Assembly: GCA_947591475.1 (NCBI GenBank)
Contig: CANQDE010000002.1
Coordinates: forward strand, 352,783-416,782
Direction of reading: 5' to 3'
From: an uncultured Alistipes sp.
GTDB taxonomy: Bacteria > Bacteroidota > Bacteroidia > Bacteroidales > Rikenellaceae
Length of the DNA stretch: 64,000 nucleotides
The notes below the pieces were generated by a model. It searched no databases, was not told the DNA's origin, and saw only the letters and a list, made by a program, of their open reading frames with translations. Numbering within the stretch: the stretch's first letter is position 1; every line of letters begins with the position of its first letter. This document shows, in pieces, positions 40,096 to 50,424 of the stretch. The position numbers and the translations under genes are program-made.

Positions 40096-42156
40096 ATGCC
40101 CCGGATTTTATTTCGTATCTATCTGAAATTGGTTCTGCTGGCTGCTGCTGTCGGTATGCTTACACGTGTCGTGCTGCTCTTCAGCCCGCAGACGACCGAC
40201 CTCGACTTTAAGTTCGGCGAATGGTTCGAGATCTTCCTGTTGGGTGCACTGAACGATGTGTGCGCCATGACGCTGGGATTCGTCTTCATGATGGGCTTCG
40301 TAACGAGCGTTTCGGTTAGCAAATATCGCAAGCCGTTCGGGTTCATCCTGCTCGGCCTGCTGATTGCCGCAACGCTTTACATCCTCTGCTTCAACACGAT
40401 CTTCGACGAATACGGCGGTGTCGTGCCCGCTATCGCCGTCGGTATCATGGGCTATTGGACTGCGTCGTTTGCTCTGCGGCTCTACTGCGAACGCATCCGG
40501 CATGCGTGAACTTCGGTGTGGTTGGCCATACTGGTCGTCCTTTATGTCGGTTCGGTCATACTGAATGCTGCGTGCGAGGTCGTTTTTTGGAGCGAGTTCG
40601 GCGTGCGTTATAATTTCATCGCCGTAGATTATTTGGTCTACACCAACGAGGTCATCGGCAACATCGTCGAGTCGTATCCGATCGGATGGTGGATGCTCTG
40701 TCTGGTCGTCGTAACGTTCGCTGCCGTGTGGAGCGTTTTTCGCCGCGACTTGGGCCAGCCGGTGCCCGATGCCGAACCGTTGCGCTCGAAAATCGGTGCA
40801 TGGGCGGTTTATGGCGTCATGGCGATGGCCGCATTCGGGATAATGCGGTTCAATACGCGTTTCCAGAACAGCGCGAACGTCTACGTCAACGAGTTGCAGG
40901 CCAACGGTGCCTACAAGTTCTGCGAGGCGTTCGTCAAAAACGAGCTCGACTACAAGCAGTTCTACTTGACTTTGCCTGACGACGAGGCTGCGGCGATCGT
41001 CCATGCCGAATACGGCAGTTCGGGCGATAGCAATTTCCGCCACGTGGCGAGCGATCGGCTTGAAGAACATCCCAACATCGTGCTTGTTACGCTCGAAAGT
41101 ATGTCGGCATCGTTCTTGGAGCGCTTCGGAGGGACGGAGGCGTTGACGCCGTGCCTCGATGCGCTGTGCCGCGAGGGGCTTTCGTTCGATAACATCTACG
41201 CTACGGGCAACCGCACGGTGCGCGGTTTGGAGGCCGTGTCGCTCTCATTGCCGCCCTGCCCGGGCCAAAGTCTCATCAAACGGCCCGATAATGGCGGTTT
41301 GTTCACTACGGCAAGTGTGCTGCGTGCGAAAGGCTATTCGACCACGTATTTCTACGGCGGCAACGCCTATTTCGACAACATGGAGGCCTTTTTCGGGGGC
41401 AACGGCTATGAAATAGTCGATAAAAAGTCCTATGCACCCGACGAAATCACGTTCGCCAACATCTGGGGCGTGTGCGACGAGGATGCCTACCGCAAGGCGA
41501 TTGCGGTGCTCAGCCAAAAGGCCGCTTCGGGCGTGCCGTTCTTCGCCCACATCATGAGTGTCAGCAACCACCGGCCTTATACCTATCCGGACGGCCGTAT
41601 TCCGATTCCGAACGATTCGAAGTCGCGCGCCGGCGGCGTCATGTACAGCGACTATGCGCTCGGCGAGTTCATCGCTCAAGCCAAGAAGCAACCGTGGTTC
41701 GATAACACCGTCTTTCTTATCACGGCCGACCATTGCGCTTCGTCGGCCGGCAAGACCGAAATTCCGCTTGGCCGTTATCGCATTCCGGCCGTAATCTACG
41801 CTCCGTCGCGTATCGCACCGGCGACGGTCGGGAAAATTGCATCGCAAATCGACCTCGTGCCGACGTTGCTGGCTCTGCTTGGCATGGACTACGACGCCGG
41901 ATTCTACGGTCGGAATATCCTTGCCGACGATTTCCGCGAGCGGGCGTTTATCGCCACTTATGAGAATCTGGGCTATCTCGACGGCGAAGTGTTCACCGTT
42001 TTGTCGCCCGTTTGTCGCGTGTCGCAGTATCGGGTGGCGCCGACCGAGCAAGACCCTTACCATGTCGAACCGCTTGCAGAACCCGATACGGTCAATCTGC
42101 GCCGTGCGATCGGATTCTATCAGACGGCGGGCGAGTGGGGAACGCGCCGGTATTAA
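40096..42156 (+). pseudogene. LTA synthase/sulfatase-family membrane protein interrupted by an in-frame TGA at 40507-40509
   Basis: 40096-40509 (N-terminal TM segments) and 40516-42156 (TM segments plus sulfatase domain: NIVLVTLESMSASFLERFGG; GNRTVRGLEAVSLSLPP; LITADHCAS) lie in the same frame, separated only by TGA. Confidence 0.85.
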
Positions 42157-42177
42157 GCAACGGTCGACGGTTACGAA

Positions 42178-42210
42178 AAGAGCGGGGAACTCAACGAGTT
42201 CCCCGCTCTT
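42178..42210. terminator. Strong hairpin between convergent genes
   Basis: AAGAGCGGGGAACTC-aac-GAGTTCCCCGCTCTT, 15-bp perfect stem. Confidence 0.7.
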
Positions 42211-42238
42211 CGTCTGTGTTCGGAATGGGACCGGTCCG

Positions 42239-42817
42239 TTAGACCAATCCCGAGAATCCCATGAAGGCCATGGCGAGGATGCCCGCCGTAATCAAAGCGA
42301 TGGGCACCCCTTTGAATGCCTTGGGAACATCTTCGAAGTCGAGCCGTTCGCGAATGCCGGCGAAGAGCACCAATGCCAAAGCGAATCCGAGCGCCGTAGC
42401 CACCGAGTAGGTAACGCTCTGCAACAGGTTGAACTCCTTCTGAATCATCAGAATGGCGACACCCAACACGGCGCAGTTCGTCGTAATCAACGGCAGGAAG
42501 ATACCCAATGCCTGATAGAGTGAAGGCGATACCTTTTTCAGGATGATTTCGACCATCTGAACTAATGCGGCGATCACCAAGATGAAGACGATCGTCTGCA
42601 TGTAGACGATGTCGAGCGGTACGAGCACATAGGTCTGGATCAGCCACGCAACGAGGGAGGCAATCGCCATGACGAACGTTACGGCAGCGCCCATACCGAG
42701 CGAAGTCTCGACCTTCGACGACACGCCCAAGAACGGACAGATGCCGAGGAATTGCGCCAGTACGACGTTGTTGACGAAGATGGCGCCGATGATGATGGCA
42801 AAATAGGAAAGCTCCAT
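42239..42817 (-). CDS. rnfA: Rnf electron transport complex subunit A
   Basis: [49 protein letters not shown]. Confidence 0.95.
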   Translation of the reverse strand: MELSYFAIIIGAIFVNNVVLAQFLGICPFLGVSSKVETSLGMGAAVTFVMAIASLVAWLIQTYVLVPLDIVYMQTIVFILVIAALVQMVEIILKKVSPSLYQALGIFLPLITTNCAVLGVAILMIQKEFNLLQSVTYSVATALGFALALVLFAGIRERLDFEDVPKAFKGVPIALITAGILAMAFMGFSGLV

Positions 42818-42819
42818 AA

Positions 42820-43404
42820 CTATTTCTTGGCTAATTTATTAAATAATACCATTAAATACCCGAGCACGAGGAAGGCGCCCGGTGCCAGCACGAAGATCAA
42901 CGGCATGTAGTCTCCGATGCCGAAGCTGTGGCCGAAGATGGCGCCGCTGCCCAGTATCTCACGTACGGCACCGATGACCGTGAGCGAAAGCGTAAAGCCC
43001 AATCCGATGCCGATACCGTCGAGCATCGAATCGAACGGCGAGTTCTTCGAGGCGAAGGCTTCGGCACGGCCCAAGATGATGCAGTTCACGACGATCAACG
43101 GGATGAAGACGCCGAGCGACGCATAGAGCGCGGGCACGAACGCCTGCATCAACATCTGGATGATGGTTACGAACGATGCGATGATGACGATGAAGGCCGG
43201 AATGCGGACTTTGTCGGGAATGATGTTCTTGACCAACGAGATGACCAAGTTCGACATAATCAGCACGGCCATCGTGGCGAGGCCCATGCCCATGCCATTT
43301 TCGGCCGACGTGGTGGTTCCCAGCGTCGGGCACATGCCCAATACCAGCACGAATGTCGGATTGTTCTTGACAATGCCGCTCAAAATAATTTTCAGCTTAT
43401 TCAT
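42820..43404 (-). CDS. rnfE: Rnf electron transport complex subunit E
   Basis: Start [43 protein letters not shown]. Confidence 0.94.
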   Translation of the reverse strand: MNKLKIILSGIVKNNPTFVLVLGMCPTLGTTTSAENGMGMGLATMAVLIMSNLVISLVKNIIPDKVRIPAFIVIIASFVTIIQMLMQAFVPALYASLGVFIPLIVVNCIILGRAEAFASKNSPFDSMLDGIGIGLGFTLSLTVIGAVREILGSGAIFGHSFGIGDYMPLIFVLAPGAFLVLGYLMVLFNKLAKK

Positions 43405-44032
43405 TTTGACCTCCTTCCTGAGCCTCGTGGCCCTCGTTGTCCGTTGTACAGCCGCTTTCGGCCGCAGCGCCGTCGGCACCGCAAACCTGAGTATAGGCTT
43501 TATAGGCACGCGACATGGCATCGACGTACGCACGCGACGAAATGGTCGCGGCCGTCAGTGCGTCGACATCGCCGCCGTCCTTCTTGACGGCCATGTTCAT
43601 ATCGGCGGGATTCTTGCCTTTGAAGCTTGTGATGAGCGGATTGCCTTCGTCGGTCATCTTCGTGCCGAGACCCGGCGTTTCGCTCTGTTCCAATACGTTG
43701 ACGTTGATTACCTCGCCTGTGGGCGTGAAGCCGACCATCATGCGGATCGCACCGCCGAAGCCGTTCTTGGTCATCGTTTCGACGGCATAGCCGACCACTT
43801 CGTCGCCTGCCTTCGCGGTGTATGTCTTGATGGGCAATGCGTCGATTTCGAGTTCGGTTACTTGATTGTCGTCGAATGCCGGCAGCACGTTGTTGAGCGC
43901 CGCAATCGTCGCCGCCTTTTTGGCCTCGGCGATGGGCTCCTCGGTAATCAGGTTGACGACCCCGACGCCGGCCGACGCGATGAGCGTGATGCCGAAAAGG
44001 ACGGCCGTCATGTTCGAAAGTGTACTTTTCAT
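43397..44032 (-). CDS. rnfG: Rnf electron transport complex subunit G
   Basis: FMN-binding motif DALTAATISSRAYVDAM; position in operon. Confidence 0.93.
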   Translation of the reverse strand: MKSTLSNMTAVLFGITLIASAGVGVVNLITEEPIAEAKKAATIAALNNVLPAFDDNQVTELEIDALPIKTYTAKAGDEVVGYAVETMTKNGFGGAIRMMVGFTPTGEVINVNVLEQSETPGLGTKMTDEGNPLITSFKGKNPADMNMAVKKDGGDVDALTAATISSRAYVDAMSRAYKAYTQVCGADGAAAESGCTTDNEGHEAQEGGQNE

Positions 44033-44051
44033 AAGTTTGCCTCCTTTTCAG

Positions 44052-45020
44052 TTATTTGACGCCGAAGCGTTTGGGTTTGATATACTTGTTGAGCAGGGGC
44101 ACCACCGAGTTCATAATCAGGATGGCGAACGACATGCCTTCGGGATAGGCGCCCCACAGGCGGATGCACATCGTGATAGCGCCGATACCGATGGCGAAGA
44201 TGATGCCGCCTTTGACCGTCATCGGCGACGTGGAATAGTCGGTCGCCATGAAAATCGAACCCAACAGCGCACCGCCGGCCAATACGTGGAACAGCGGGAA
44301 CTGCCACAAAGCGGCGCCGGTCATTCCGCTGCAAGCGGCAACGACTGCGGCGAACACGGCCATCGTGGCGAGAATCGTTACGGGGATGTGCCACGTGATG
44401 ACCTTGCGCCAGAGCAGGTAGACGAATCCGGCCAACAGGGCCAGTGCGGCCACTTCACCGAGCGAACCGGGCATGTTGCCCAGCATCAGATCCTGCACGT
44501 CGTGGGCACTTGCGGAGACAGTGCCCTGCTTCACGGCCGCCAGCGGCGTAGCGCCCGAAAGCGCGTCGAACCCTTCCACCTCGGGGAACGAGGTCATCTG
44601 CACGGGATAGGCGATCAACAGAAAGACACGGCCGACCAGTGCGGGGTTGAACGGGTTTTTGCCCAAGCCGCCGAAGGTCATTTTGGCGATGGCGATGGCG
44701 ACGAAAGCGCCGATGAGGACAATCCACCACGGAATGGTCGCCGGCAGGTTGAAGGCCAGCAGCACACCCGTTACGACGGCCGACCAGTTGCCTACGGTCG
44801 TGGTGCCGCGGACGATGAATCGCTGGATCAGATATTCGAACACCACGCAGGCGCATACCGACAGCGCCGTGATGAAAAGCACGTTCGCTCCGAATACCAC
44901 GGTCGAAACGACCAGCGCAGGCAGCAGGGCGATGACCACGTCGCGCATGATGCACGCCGTCGAACGATCCGACTGCACGTGGGGCGAAGGAGCGATTGTC
45001 AATTTATTATTGTTTCCCAT
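44052..45020 (-). CDS. rnfD: Rnf electron transport complex subunit D
   Basis: SPHVQSDRSTACIMRDVVIALLPAL; FDALSGATPLAAVK. Confidence 0.95.
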   Translation of the reverse strand: MGNNNKLTIAPSPHVQSDRSTACIMRDVVIALLPALVVSTVVFGANVLFITALSVCACVVFEYLIQRFIVRGTTTVGNWSAVVTGVLLAFNLPATIPWWIVLIGAFVAIAIAKMTFGGLGKNPFNPALVGRVFLLIAYPVQMTSFPEVEGFDALSGATPLAAVKQGTVSASAHDVQDLMLGNMPGSLGEVAALALLAGFVYLLWRKVITWHIPVTILATMAVFAAVVAACSGMTGAALWQFPLFHVLAGGALLGSIFMATDYSTSPMTVKGGIIFAIGIGAITMCIRLWGAYPEGMSFAILIMNSVVPLLNKYIKPKRFGVK

Positions 45021-45121
45021 TTTTTATTAATATCCTGTGGAATGCTTTTCCTGACTTTTTATTTATAAGTCTGGAATGCTCTTCCGTGTTTTTCATTAAA
45101 AAAATTGTTCGAGGCCGGCAC

Positions 45122-46471
45122 CTATTTCTTGGGTGCGGCCGCAGCGGCACGCGCACGGATGATGCCCATGACGGTTTGTTTCCCGAGACGGATCCAGTCC
45201 AACAACGGCAGATAAGCGGGGCAGGTCGCCTGACACGATCCGCATTCGATGCACGAGGTAACCATCTGGGCTTCGATCGCTTCCCAACCTTTCTTCTGCG
45301 TCATCTTCGAGAGATAGTAGGGTTCGAGACCCATCGGACAGGCCGCAACGCACTTCGCGCATTTGATGCACTGGGTGGCCGTCTGACGCACGGCATCGCG
45401 ACCGCTCATGACCGTGATGCCCGAGCATCCCTTCGTAACGGGCGAGTCGAGGTTGCACATCGCACGACCCATCATCGGGCCGCCGTTGATGACCTTGCCC
45501 GCATTCTCCGGCAGACCTCCGGCCGCTTCGAGCAGCACCGAAATCGGCGTGCCCATGCGCGTCAGCAGGTTTTTCGGTTCTTTTATTCCTTTGCCCGTAA
45601 CGGTTACGACCCGCTCGATAAGCGGTTTGTTCTTTTGAACGGCTTCGTAAACGGCGACGGTCGTCGAGGCGTTGCAGACCACGGCGCCCACGTCGATCGG
45701 TAGCGCAGGCGGAGGCGGAACCTGACGGCCCGTGATAGCGGCAATCAACTGCTTTTCACCGCCCTGCGGATATTTCACCATCAAAGGCTGCACCTTGATA
45801 CCCTTGTAGTTCGCGACAATCTTTTTCAGATGGGCGATAGCATCGGGCTTGTTGTTTTCGATGCCGATGACGGCTTTTTTGACATCGAGCGCTTTCATCA
45901 GAATGGTAACGCCGATGACCAACTCCTCGCCGCGTTCCAGCATCGTCCGGTGGTCGGAGGTCAGATAGGGTTCGCACTCCACGCCGTTGATAATCAATAC
46001 TTCGGCCTTCTTTCCGGGAGGAACCGACAGCTTGACGTGCGTGGGGAACGTCGCACCGCCCATGCCGACGATGCCGGCCTCCTTGATTTTGGCAATGATC
46101 TCCTGCGACGACAGCGCGCACTCCTTGACGAGCGTCGTCGAACGGTCGATGCCTTCGGCCCATTCGTCGCCTTCGCGTTGGATGGTAATCATCGGCTGGC
46201 GCAGGCCTTGTCCGTTGGCCACGAGATCGACGGCCGTTACTGTGCCCGAAATGGGCGAGTGGATGTTCGCTGACATGAAACTGCCCGCTTCGGCGATGAG
46301 CTGCCCCGTAACGACCCGATCGCCTTTGGCAACCTTGGCCACGGCCGGAGCGCCGATGTGTTGCGAGAGGGGGATGTTCACCACCTCCGGCAACGGAAGC
46401 ACTTCGATGGGCTTCGAGCAGCTCAACTTGTTTTCCGACGGATGAACTCCGCCGATGGGAAATGTCTTCAT
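45122..46471 (-). CDS. rnfC: Rnf electron transport complex subunit C
   Basis: IGGVHPSENKLSCSKPIEVLPLP; CIKCAKCVAACPMGLEP and CIECGSCQATCPAYLP ferredoxin motifs. Confidence 0.96.
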   Translation of the reverse strand: MKTFPIGGVHPSENKLSCSKPIEVLPLPEVVNIPLSQHIGAPAVAKVAKGDRVVTGQLIAEAGSFMSANIHSPISGTVTAVDLVANGQGLRQPMITIQREGDEWAEGIDRSTTLVKECALSSQEIIAKIKEAGIVGMGGATFPTHVKLSVPPGKKAEVLIINGVECEPYLTSDHRTMLERGEELVIGVTILMKALDVKKAVIGIENNKPDAIAHLKKIVANYKGIKVQPLMVKYPQGGEKQLIAAITGRQVPPPPALPIDVGAVVCNASTTVAVYEAVQKNKPLIERVVTVTGKGIKEPKNLLTRMGTPISVLLEAAGGLPENAGKVINGGPMMGRAMCNLDSPVTKGCSGITVMSGRDAVRQTATQCIKCAKCVAACPMGLEPYYLSKMTQKKGWEAIEAQMVTSCIECGSCQATCPAYLPLLDWIRLGKQTVMGIIRARAAAAAPKK

Positions 46472-46498
46472 ATTTCGGAATGAATTATTTACATGGGT

Positions 46499-47425
46499 TT
46501 ATTCGGCAGCCGCTTTCGGGGTTTCCGGTTTTGCTGCGGGGGCCTCGGCTGCGGGTGCAGGTTTCGGGGCGGCCGGCGTTGCGGGAGCTTTGGGCTCCTT
46601 GGGCAGCGGCTCCATGCCGACGAGCTTGATGGCGCCGGTCGGGCACTCGTTCACGCACTTGCGGCACAATTTGCACTTCTGCGGATCGATGTAGGCCAAG
46701 TTGTTCTCCACCGTGATGGCGCCGAACGCGCAGACCTTCGCGCACTTGCCGCAGCCGATACATCCGGCCTTGCAGGCCTTCATCACCACGGCGCCCTTGT
46801 CTTTCGATACGCACGATACATAGACCGCACGGTTCTTGGGCCATTTCTTGCGCAACTCGATGATGTGTTTCGGGCAGGCTTTCACACAGGCGCCGCAGGC
46901 CGTACACTTGTCGGGATCGACCACGGGAAGGCCCGTAGCGGGGTCGATGTGCAGGGCGTCGAAGGCGCAGGCGGCCTCGCAGTCGCCGAAGCCGACGCAT
47001 CCGAATGCGCAACCCGTCTCGCCCGCATAGAGCGAGGAGGCTACCGCACATGATTTGGCCCCGTCGTATTCATTCGTACGGGGCCGTTTTTCGCATGTTC
47101 CGCCGCAACGGACGGTCGCCACCTGCGGCTCTTTTTCCGCAGCGGCTTTCCCCAGATAGGTGGCCACGGCGTTCATGGTGTTGCTTCCGCCCACCGGACA
47201 GAAAAGCGACGAAATATCGTCGTTCTTCACGAGCGCATCGGCCATCGCGCGGCAGCCGGCGAATCCGCACCCGCCGCAGTTGGCGCCCGGGAGCATCTTC
47301 TCCACCTCGTCGATGCGGGGATCCTCTTCGACCCGGAATTTCTGGGCCACGAAGTAGAGGATGACCGCTGCGAGCACACCCAGCACGCACAGCGTCAGGA
47401 TGGTGTAAAGTAGTACTTCGTTCAT
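46499..47425 (-). CDS. rnfB: Rnf electron transport complex subunit B
   Basis: LPGANCGGCGFAGCRAMADALV; several 4Fe-4S ferredoxin motifs. Confidence 0.95.
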   Translation of the reverse strand: MNEVLLYTILTLCVLGVLAAVILYFVAQKFRVEEDPRIDEVEKMLPGANCGGCGFAGCRAMADALVKNDDISSLFCPVGGSNTMNAVATYLGKAAAEKEPQVATVRCGGTCEKRPRTNEYDGAKSCAVASSLYAGETGCAFGCVGFGDCEAACAFDALHIDPATGLPVVDPDKCTACGACVKACPKHIIELRKKWPKNRAVYVSCVSKDKGAVVMKACKAGCIGCGKCAKVCAFGAITVENNLAYIDPQKCKLCRKCVNECPTGAIKLVGMEPLPKEPKAPATPAAPKPAPAAEAPAAKPETPKAAAE

Positions 47426-47844
47426 TGATTTTTAGTGATTGTGAATTGAATTGTGTGTTCTATCTTGCGGCGCAGGCCCCATAACAGGAGATAGTAGAGC
47501 GCCACGCCGCCCAATGCGGCCAATGCGCCTGCGCCTTCGCTCCAGCCGAGCGCGCCGATCGTCGTCAGCAGCACCGCCAGCAGTACGACCAATGCGCCGA
47601 CGTAGCCCAATGCGACGGCCAACGCTCCGGCGCTGCGGCGAACGCCCACCACGACCGTATCGCCTGCTGCGTAAGCAGCGGCATCGTCGCACTTCACGAC
47701 GACGGTTTTTTCCTGCGTTTCGGCCAGCCCGCACGCCTGCCGCGCCTTGCAGCTGCCGCAGGCGCTCGTGGAGGTGATGGTTACGAAAACCGTCCCGTTT
47801 TCGACGCGATCGACCCGTCCCGTATGTTCGATCGGAGCTGCCAT
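47422..47844 (-). CDS. rseC: RseC/MucC family (SoxR-reducing system) protein
   Basis: Start MAAPIEHTGRVDRVENGTVFVTITSTSACGSCKARQACGLAE; C..C..C motif and TM pair. Confidence 0.85.
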   Translation of the reverse strand: MAAPIEHTGRVDRVENGTVFVTITSTSACGSCKARQACGLAETQEKTVVVKCDDAAAYAAGDTVVVGVRRSAGALAVALGYVGALVVLLAVLLTTIGALGWSEGAGALAALGGVALYYLLLWGLRRKIEHTIQFTITKNQ

Positions 47845-49424
47845 CAATCGCCGTATTTGTTGGTCAGCGGCATCAGCCGTTCGTGGCCGAACGAGCACAT
47901 CGAAAGACGCAGCACCGGCGGGAACTGGAAGCGTTTCTTTTCGTTGTGCATAATCATGTTATGGATTTTCTCGACCACCTCGGCGTCGAATCCCGCGTTG
48001 ATGATCTCTTCGCGGTGCTGTCCCTCCTCGATCATCCGGTAGAGAATGGCATCGACCACCTCGTAGGGCGGGAGGATGTCGGTATCCTTCTGGCCCGGGT
48101 GCAGCTCCGACGACGGAGCCTTGTCGAGGATATTTTCGGGAATGACGTTGTCCTGCGTCCGGTTGATGTAGCGGGCGAGGTCGTACATCTCGCTTTTGTA
48201 GAGGTCGCCCGTCGGGCTGAACGCTCCGGCCGTATCGCCGTACAGCGTGCAGAGCCCCAGCGCGTTTTCGCTCTTGTTCGAGGAATTAAGCAGCACGTGC
48301 CCCGTCTTGTTCTGCAAGGCCATCAGCAGAATCGTACGGATACGCGACTGGATGTTCTCCTCCGTGGCGTCGAATTCCGTACCGCCGATGACGGGTTTGA
48401 GCGTGTTGACCACGCTTTCGTAGATTTCGGTGATGGGGATGACATCGTAGGCGATGCCGAGCCGTTCGGCTAAAGCTCGGGCATCCTCGACCGAATGGTC
48501 GGTGGAGAACGGCGACGGCATCAACAGCGCCCGCACGTTTTCGCGGCCCAATGCATTGGCGGCGATGACCGCCACGATGGCCGAGTCGATGCCTCCGGAG
48601 AGGCCGATGCAGGCTTTGCGGTAACCGTTTTTATGAAAAAAGTCGCGCACGCCGCAGCAAGCCGCTTCGTAGAGCATGCGCGTTCGGGTTTCGTTGCTCG
48701 TGGGGACCGTAATGGGCGTTGCGGGAGCGTCGGTATCGAAAATCTGAAAATCCTCCTGAAAGCGCTTCATCATCAGCACCAATTCGCCGCGTGCGTTGAG
48801 CGCACCCGAAGTGCCGTCGTAGACCAAGTCGGTCGAAGCGCCCACTTGGTTGACCATCACGATGTTTTTGCTCTCGACATAGGCCAGTTGGCGCATGAGT
48901 TCGTAGCGGTAGGAGAGGGCGCCCTTGCCGTAGCGGCGGGCGTTGATCGAAAGGATGGTTTCGACCGATTGGTCGAAATCGTGTTCGTATCGCAAATCGC
49001 TGCCGACGATGACGGCGCAGCGGTGTCCGGCGATGGTGAGGTATTCGAATCCTTTCGACGGAATCAGAAAGCCCATTTCGCGACGGGCCGTAATGTGCTT
49101 TTTACCGATGACACGTTGAATCGCTCCGTCTTGGATGAGCACAGCTGCGCTGATCGTGCCTTCGGCCGTGAGCATGGGCGAACCGACGATGGCGGTAATT
49201 CCTTGACAATGAGTCGCGATTTCGGAGAGGGCGTCTTCGCAGAGTTCGAGAAAAGTGGTCTTGCGGAGCAGGTCGAAAGCGGGGGTGCCGCTGAGGGCTT
49301 GTTCTGCGAAAATAACTAAGTCGGCGTGTTGAGCCTTGGCTTTGTTGACGGCTTCGATGATTTTCGACCGGTTTCCTTCGACATCACCGATGGTGTAATT
49401 CAACTGGGCAATGGCTATTTTCAT
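47844..49424 (-). CDS. nadE: NAD(+) synthase
   Basis: N-terminal amidohydrolase-like domain; IGLSGGIDSAIVAVIAANALG; NSSNKSENALGLCTLYGDTAGAFSP. Confidence 0.94.
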   Translation of the reverse strand: MKIAIAQLNYTIGDVEGNRSKIIEAVNKAKAQHADLVIFAEQALSGTPAFDLLRKTTFLELCEDALSEIATHCQGITAIVGSPMLTAEGTISAAVLIQDGAIQRVIGKKHITARREMGFLIPSKGFEYLTIAGHRCAVIVGSDLRYEHDFDQSVETILSINARRYGKGALSYRYELMRQLAYVESKNIVMVNQVGASTDLVYDGTSGALNARGELVLMMKRFQEDFQIFDTDAPATPITVPTSNETRTRMLYEAACCGVRDFFHKNGYRKACIGLSGGIDSAIVAVIAANALGRENVRALLMPSPFSTDHSVEDARALAERLGIAYDVIPITEIYESVVNTLKPVIGGTEFDATEENIQSRIRTILLMALQNKTGHVLLNSSNKSENALGLCTLYGDTAGAFSPTGDLYKSEMYDLARYINRTQDNVIPENILDKAPSSELHPGQKDTDILPPYEVVDAILYRMIEEGQHREEIINAGFDAEVVEKIHNMIMHNEKKRFQFPPVLRLSMCSFGHERLMPLTNKYGD

Positions 49425-49582
49425 CGATAGTAGCTTTAGTCGATACTGTATAACTTTGCAAAGTTAAGGATAATTTATAAAAGTCGGAAAAATTTTTCCT
49501 TTTTAATAATATAGTATGAAAATTTTCGTTACCGGTCGATTCTTCGGTGTTGCCGAGGACGGAAATCAATGTTAACTTCTAT

Positions 49583-49710
49583 GTACCGACGGCCCCAAAA
49601 CTCGGTTCGTTTCGGTCGCCGACCGAAGCCCCCGCCAAGGCGGGGGTTTAGGGGTGGGTCAAAACTGAATACGCGGCAAAGCCGCGAGCGGCACGACCGC
49701 CGTCTATTCG
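49583..49710 (+). repeat. Intergenic repeat family C, copy 1
   Basis: CCGAAGCCCCCGCCAAGGCGGGGGTTTAGGGGTGGGTCAAAACTGAATACGCGGCAAAGCCGCGAG. Confidence 0.85.
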
Positions 49711-49753
49711 CTAACTTGATTCGGTGTAAAGTTGTAGATAGTTACCCAAAAAT

Positions 49754-50125
49754 ATGTACGAACGAAAGATACCGGTCGACCTCGATTGCCCGTTGCGGTT
49801 GACGATGAGCCTGATCGATTCCAAATGGAAATCCTGCTTGTTGGATGAATTGCGGCACGGGCCGATGCGTCCGAGCGAGTTGCACAAGGCATTGCCCGAG
49901 GCTGCGCCGCGCGTGTTGGACTTGCAGCTGAAAGAGTTGGTGGATGACGGGTTAGTCGCAAAGACCATCTATCCCGAGTTGCCGCCGCGGTCGGAGTATG
50001 CCATCACGGAACTCGGAATGACCTTGATTCCGATTATCGACGCCATGCTCGAATGGGGAACGAAAAACGAACGGCTGTTTCTGGAGAAATACGGTGCCGG
50101 AAAAGCGAATGCGGCTGGAAAATAG
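49754..50125 (+). CDS. HxlR-family transcriptional regulator
   Basis: CPLRLTMSLIDSKWKSCLLDELRHGPMRPSELHKALPEAAPRVLDLQLKELVDDGLVAKTIYPELPPRSEYAIT. Confidence 0.92.
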   Translation: MYERKIPVDLDCPLRLTMSLIDSKWKSCLLDELRHGPMRPSELHKALPEAAPRVLDLQLKELVDDGLVAKTIYPELPPRSEYAITELGMTLIPIIDAMLEWGTKNERLFLEKYGAGKANAAGK

Positions 50126-50160
50126 AACGGATTGCGGGGCCTTTGCAGGAGACAACAAAA

Positions 50161-50188
50161 AAACGGAACGCTTCGTTGCGTTCCGTTT
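50161..50188. terminator. Hairpin terminator downstream of tRNA-Glu
   Basis: AAACGGAACG ... CGTTCCGTTT inverted repeat. Confidence 0.6.
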
Positions 50189-50193
50189 CGGTG

Positions 50194-50265
50194 TAGTGGA
50201 TAGGGGATTCGAACCCCTATGTCATGCGTGAGAGGCATGTATCCTAACCCTTAGATGAATCCACC
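50194..50265 (-). tRNA. tRNA-Glu (anticodon CTC)
   Basis: Reverse complement GGTGGATTCATCTAAGGGTTAGGATACATGCCTCTCACGCATGACATAGGGGTTCGAATCCCCTATCCACTA; cloverleaf with CTCTCAC anticodon loop. Confidence 0.93.
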
Positions 50266-50284
50266 TCATGCGTCGTTTGCGGTG

Positions 50285-50316
50285 CAAAGATAGTCCGTTC
50301 TTCTCAATCCACCAAA
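50285..50316 (-). promoter_or_regulatory. tRNA-Glu promoter
   Basis: Minus strand TTTG-N20-TATCTTTG. Confidence 0.75.
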
Positions 50317-50424
50317 TTTTCCGACGAATTTTTATGAAACCGCCGGAATTGTATAAAATAACCTGAGGAAGTAGGCGATTTATTCGAATTTTTCCTAACT
50401 TTGGCCTTTGAAATCAGGAGGTTT

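Noticed and set aside
40507-40509. Selenocysteine recoding of the in-frame TGA
   Set aside because: The position is a linker between TM segments of a sulfatase-family protein with no known Sec requirement, and no adjacent bSECIS-like hairpin was recognised by eye.
42239-47844. rnf operon order as an unusual system
   Set aside because: The rseC-rnfB-C-D-G-E-A cluster is a familiar arrangement in Bacteroidota and needs no special explanation.
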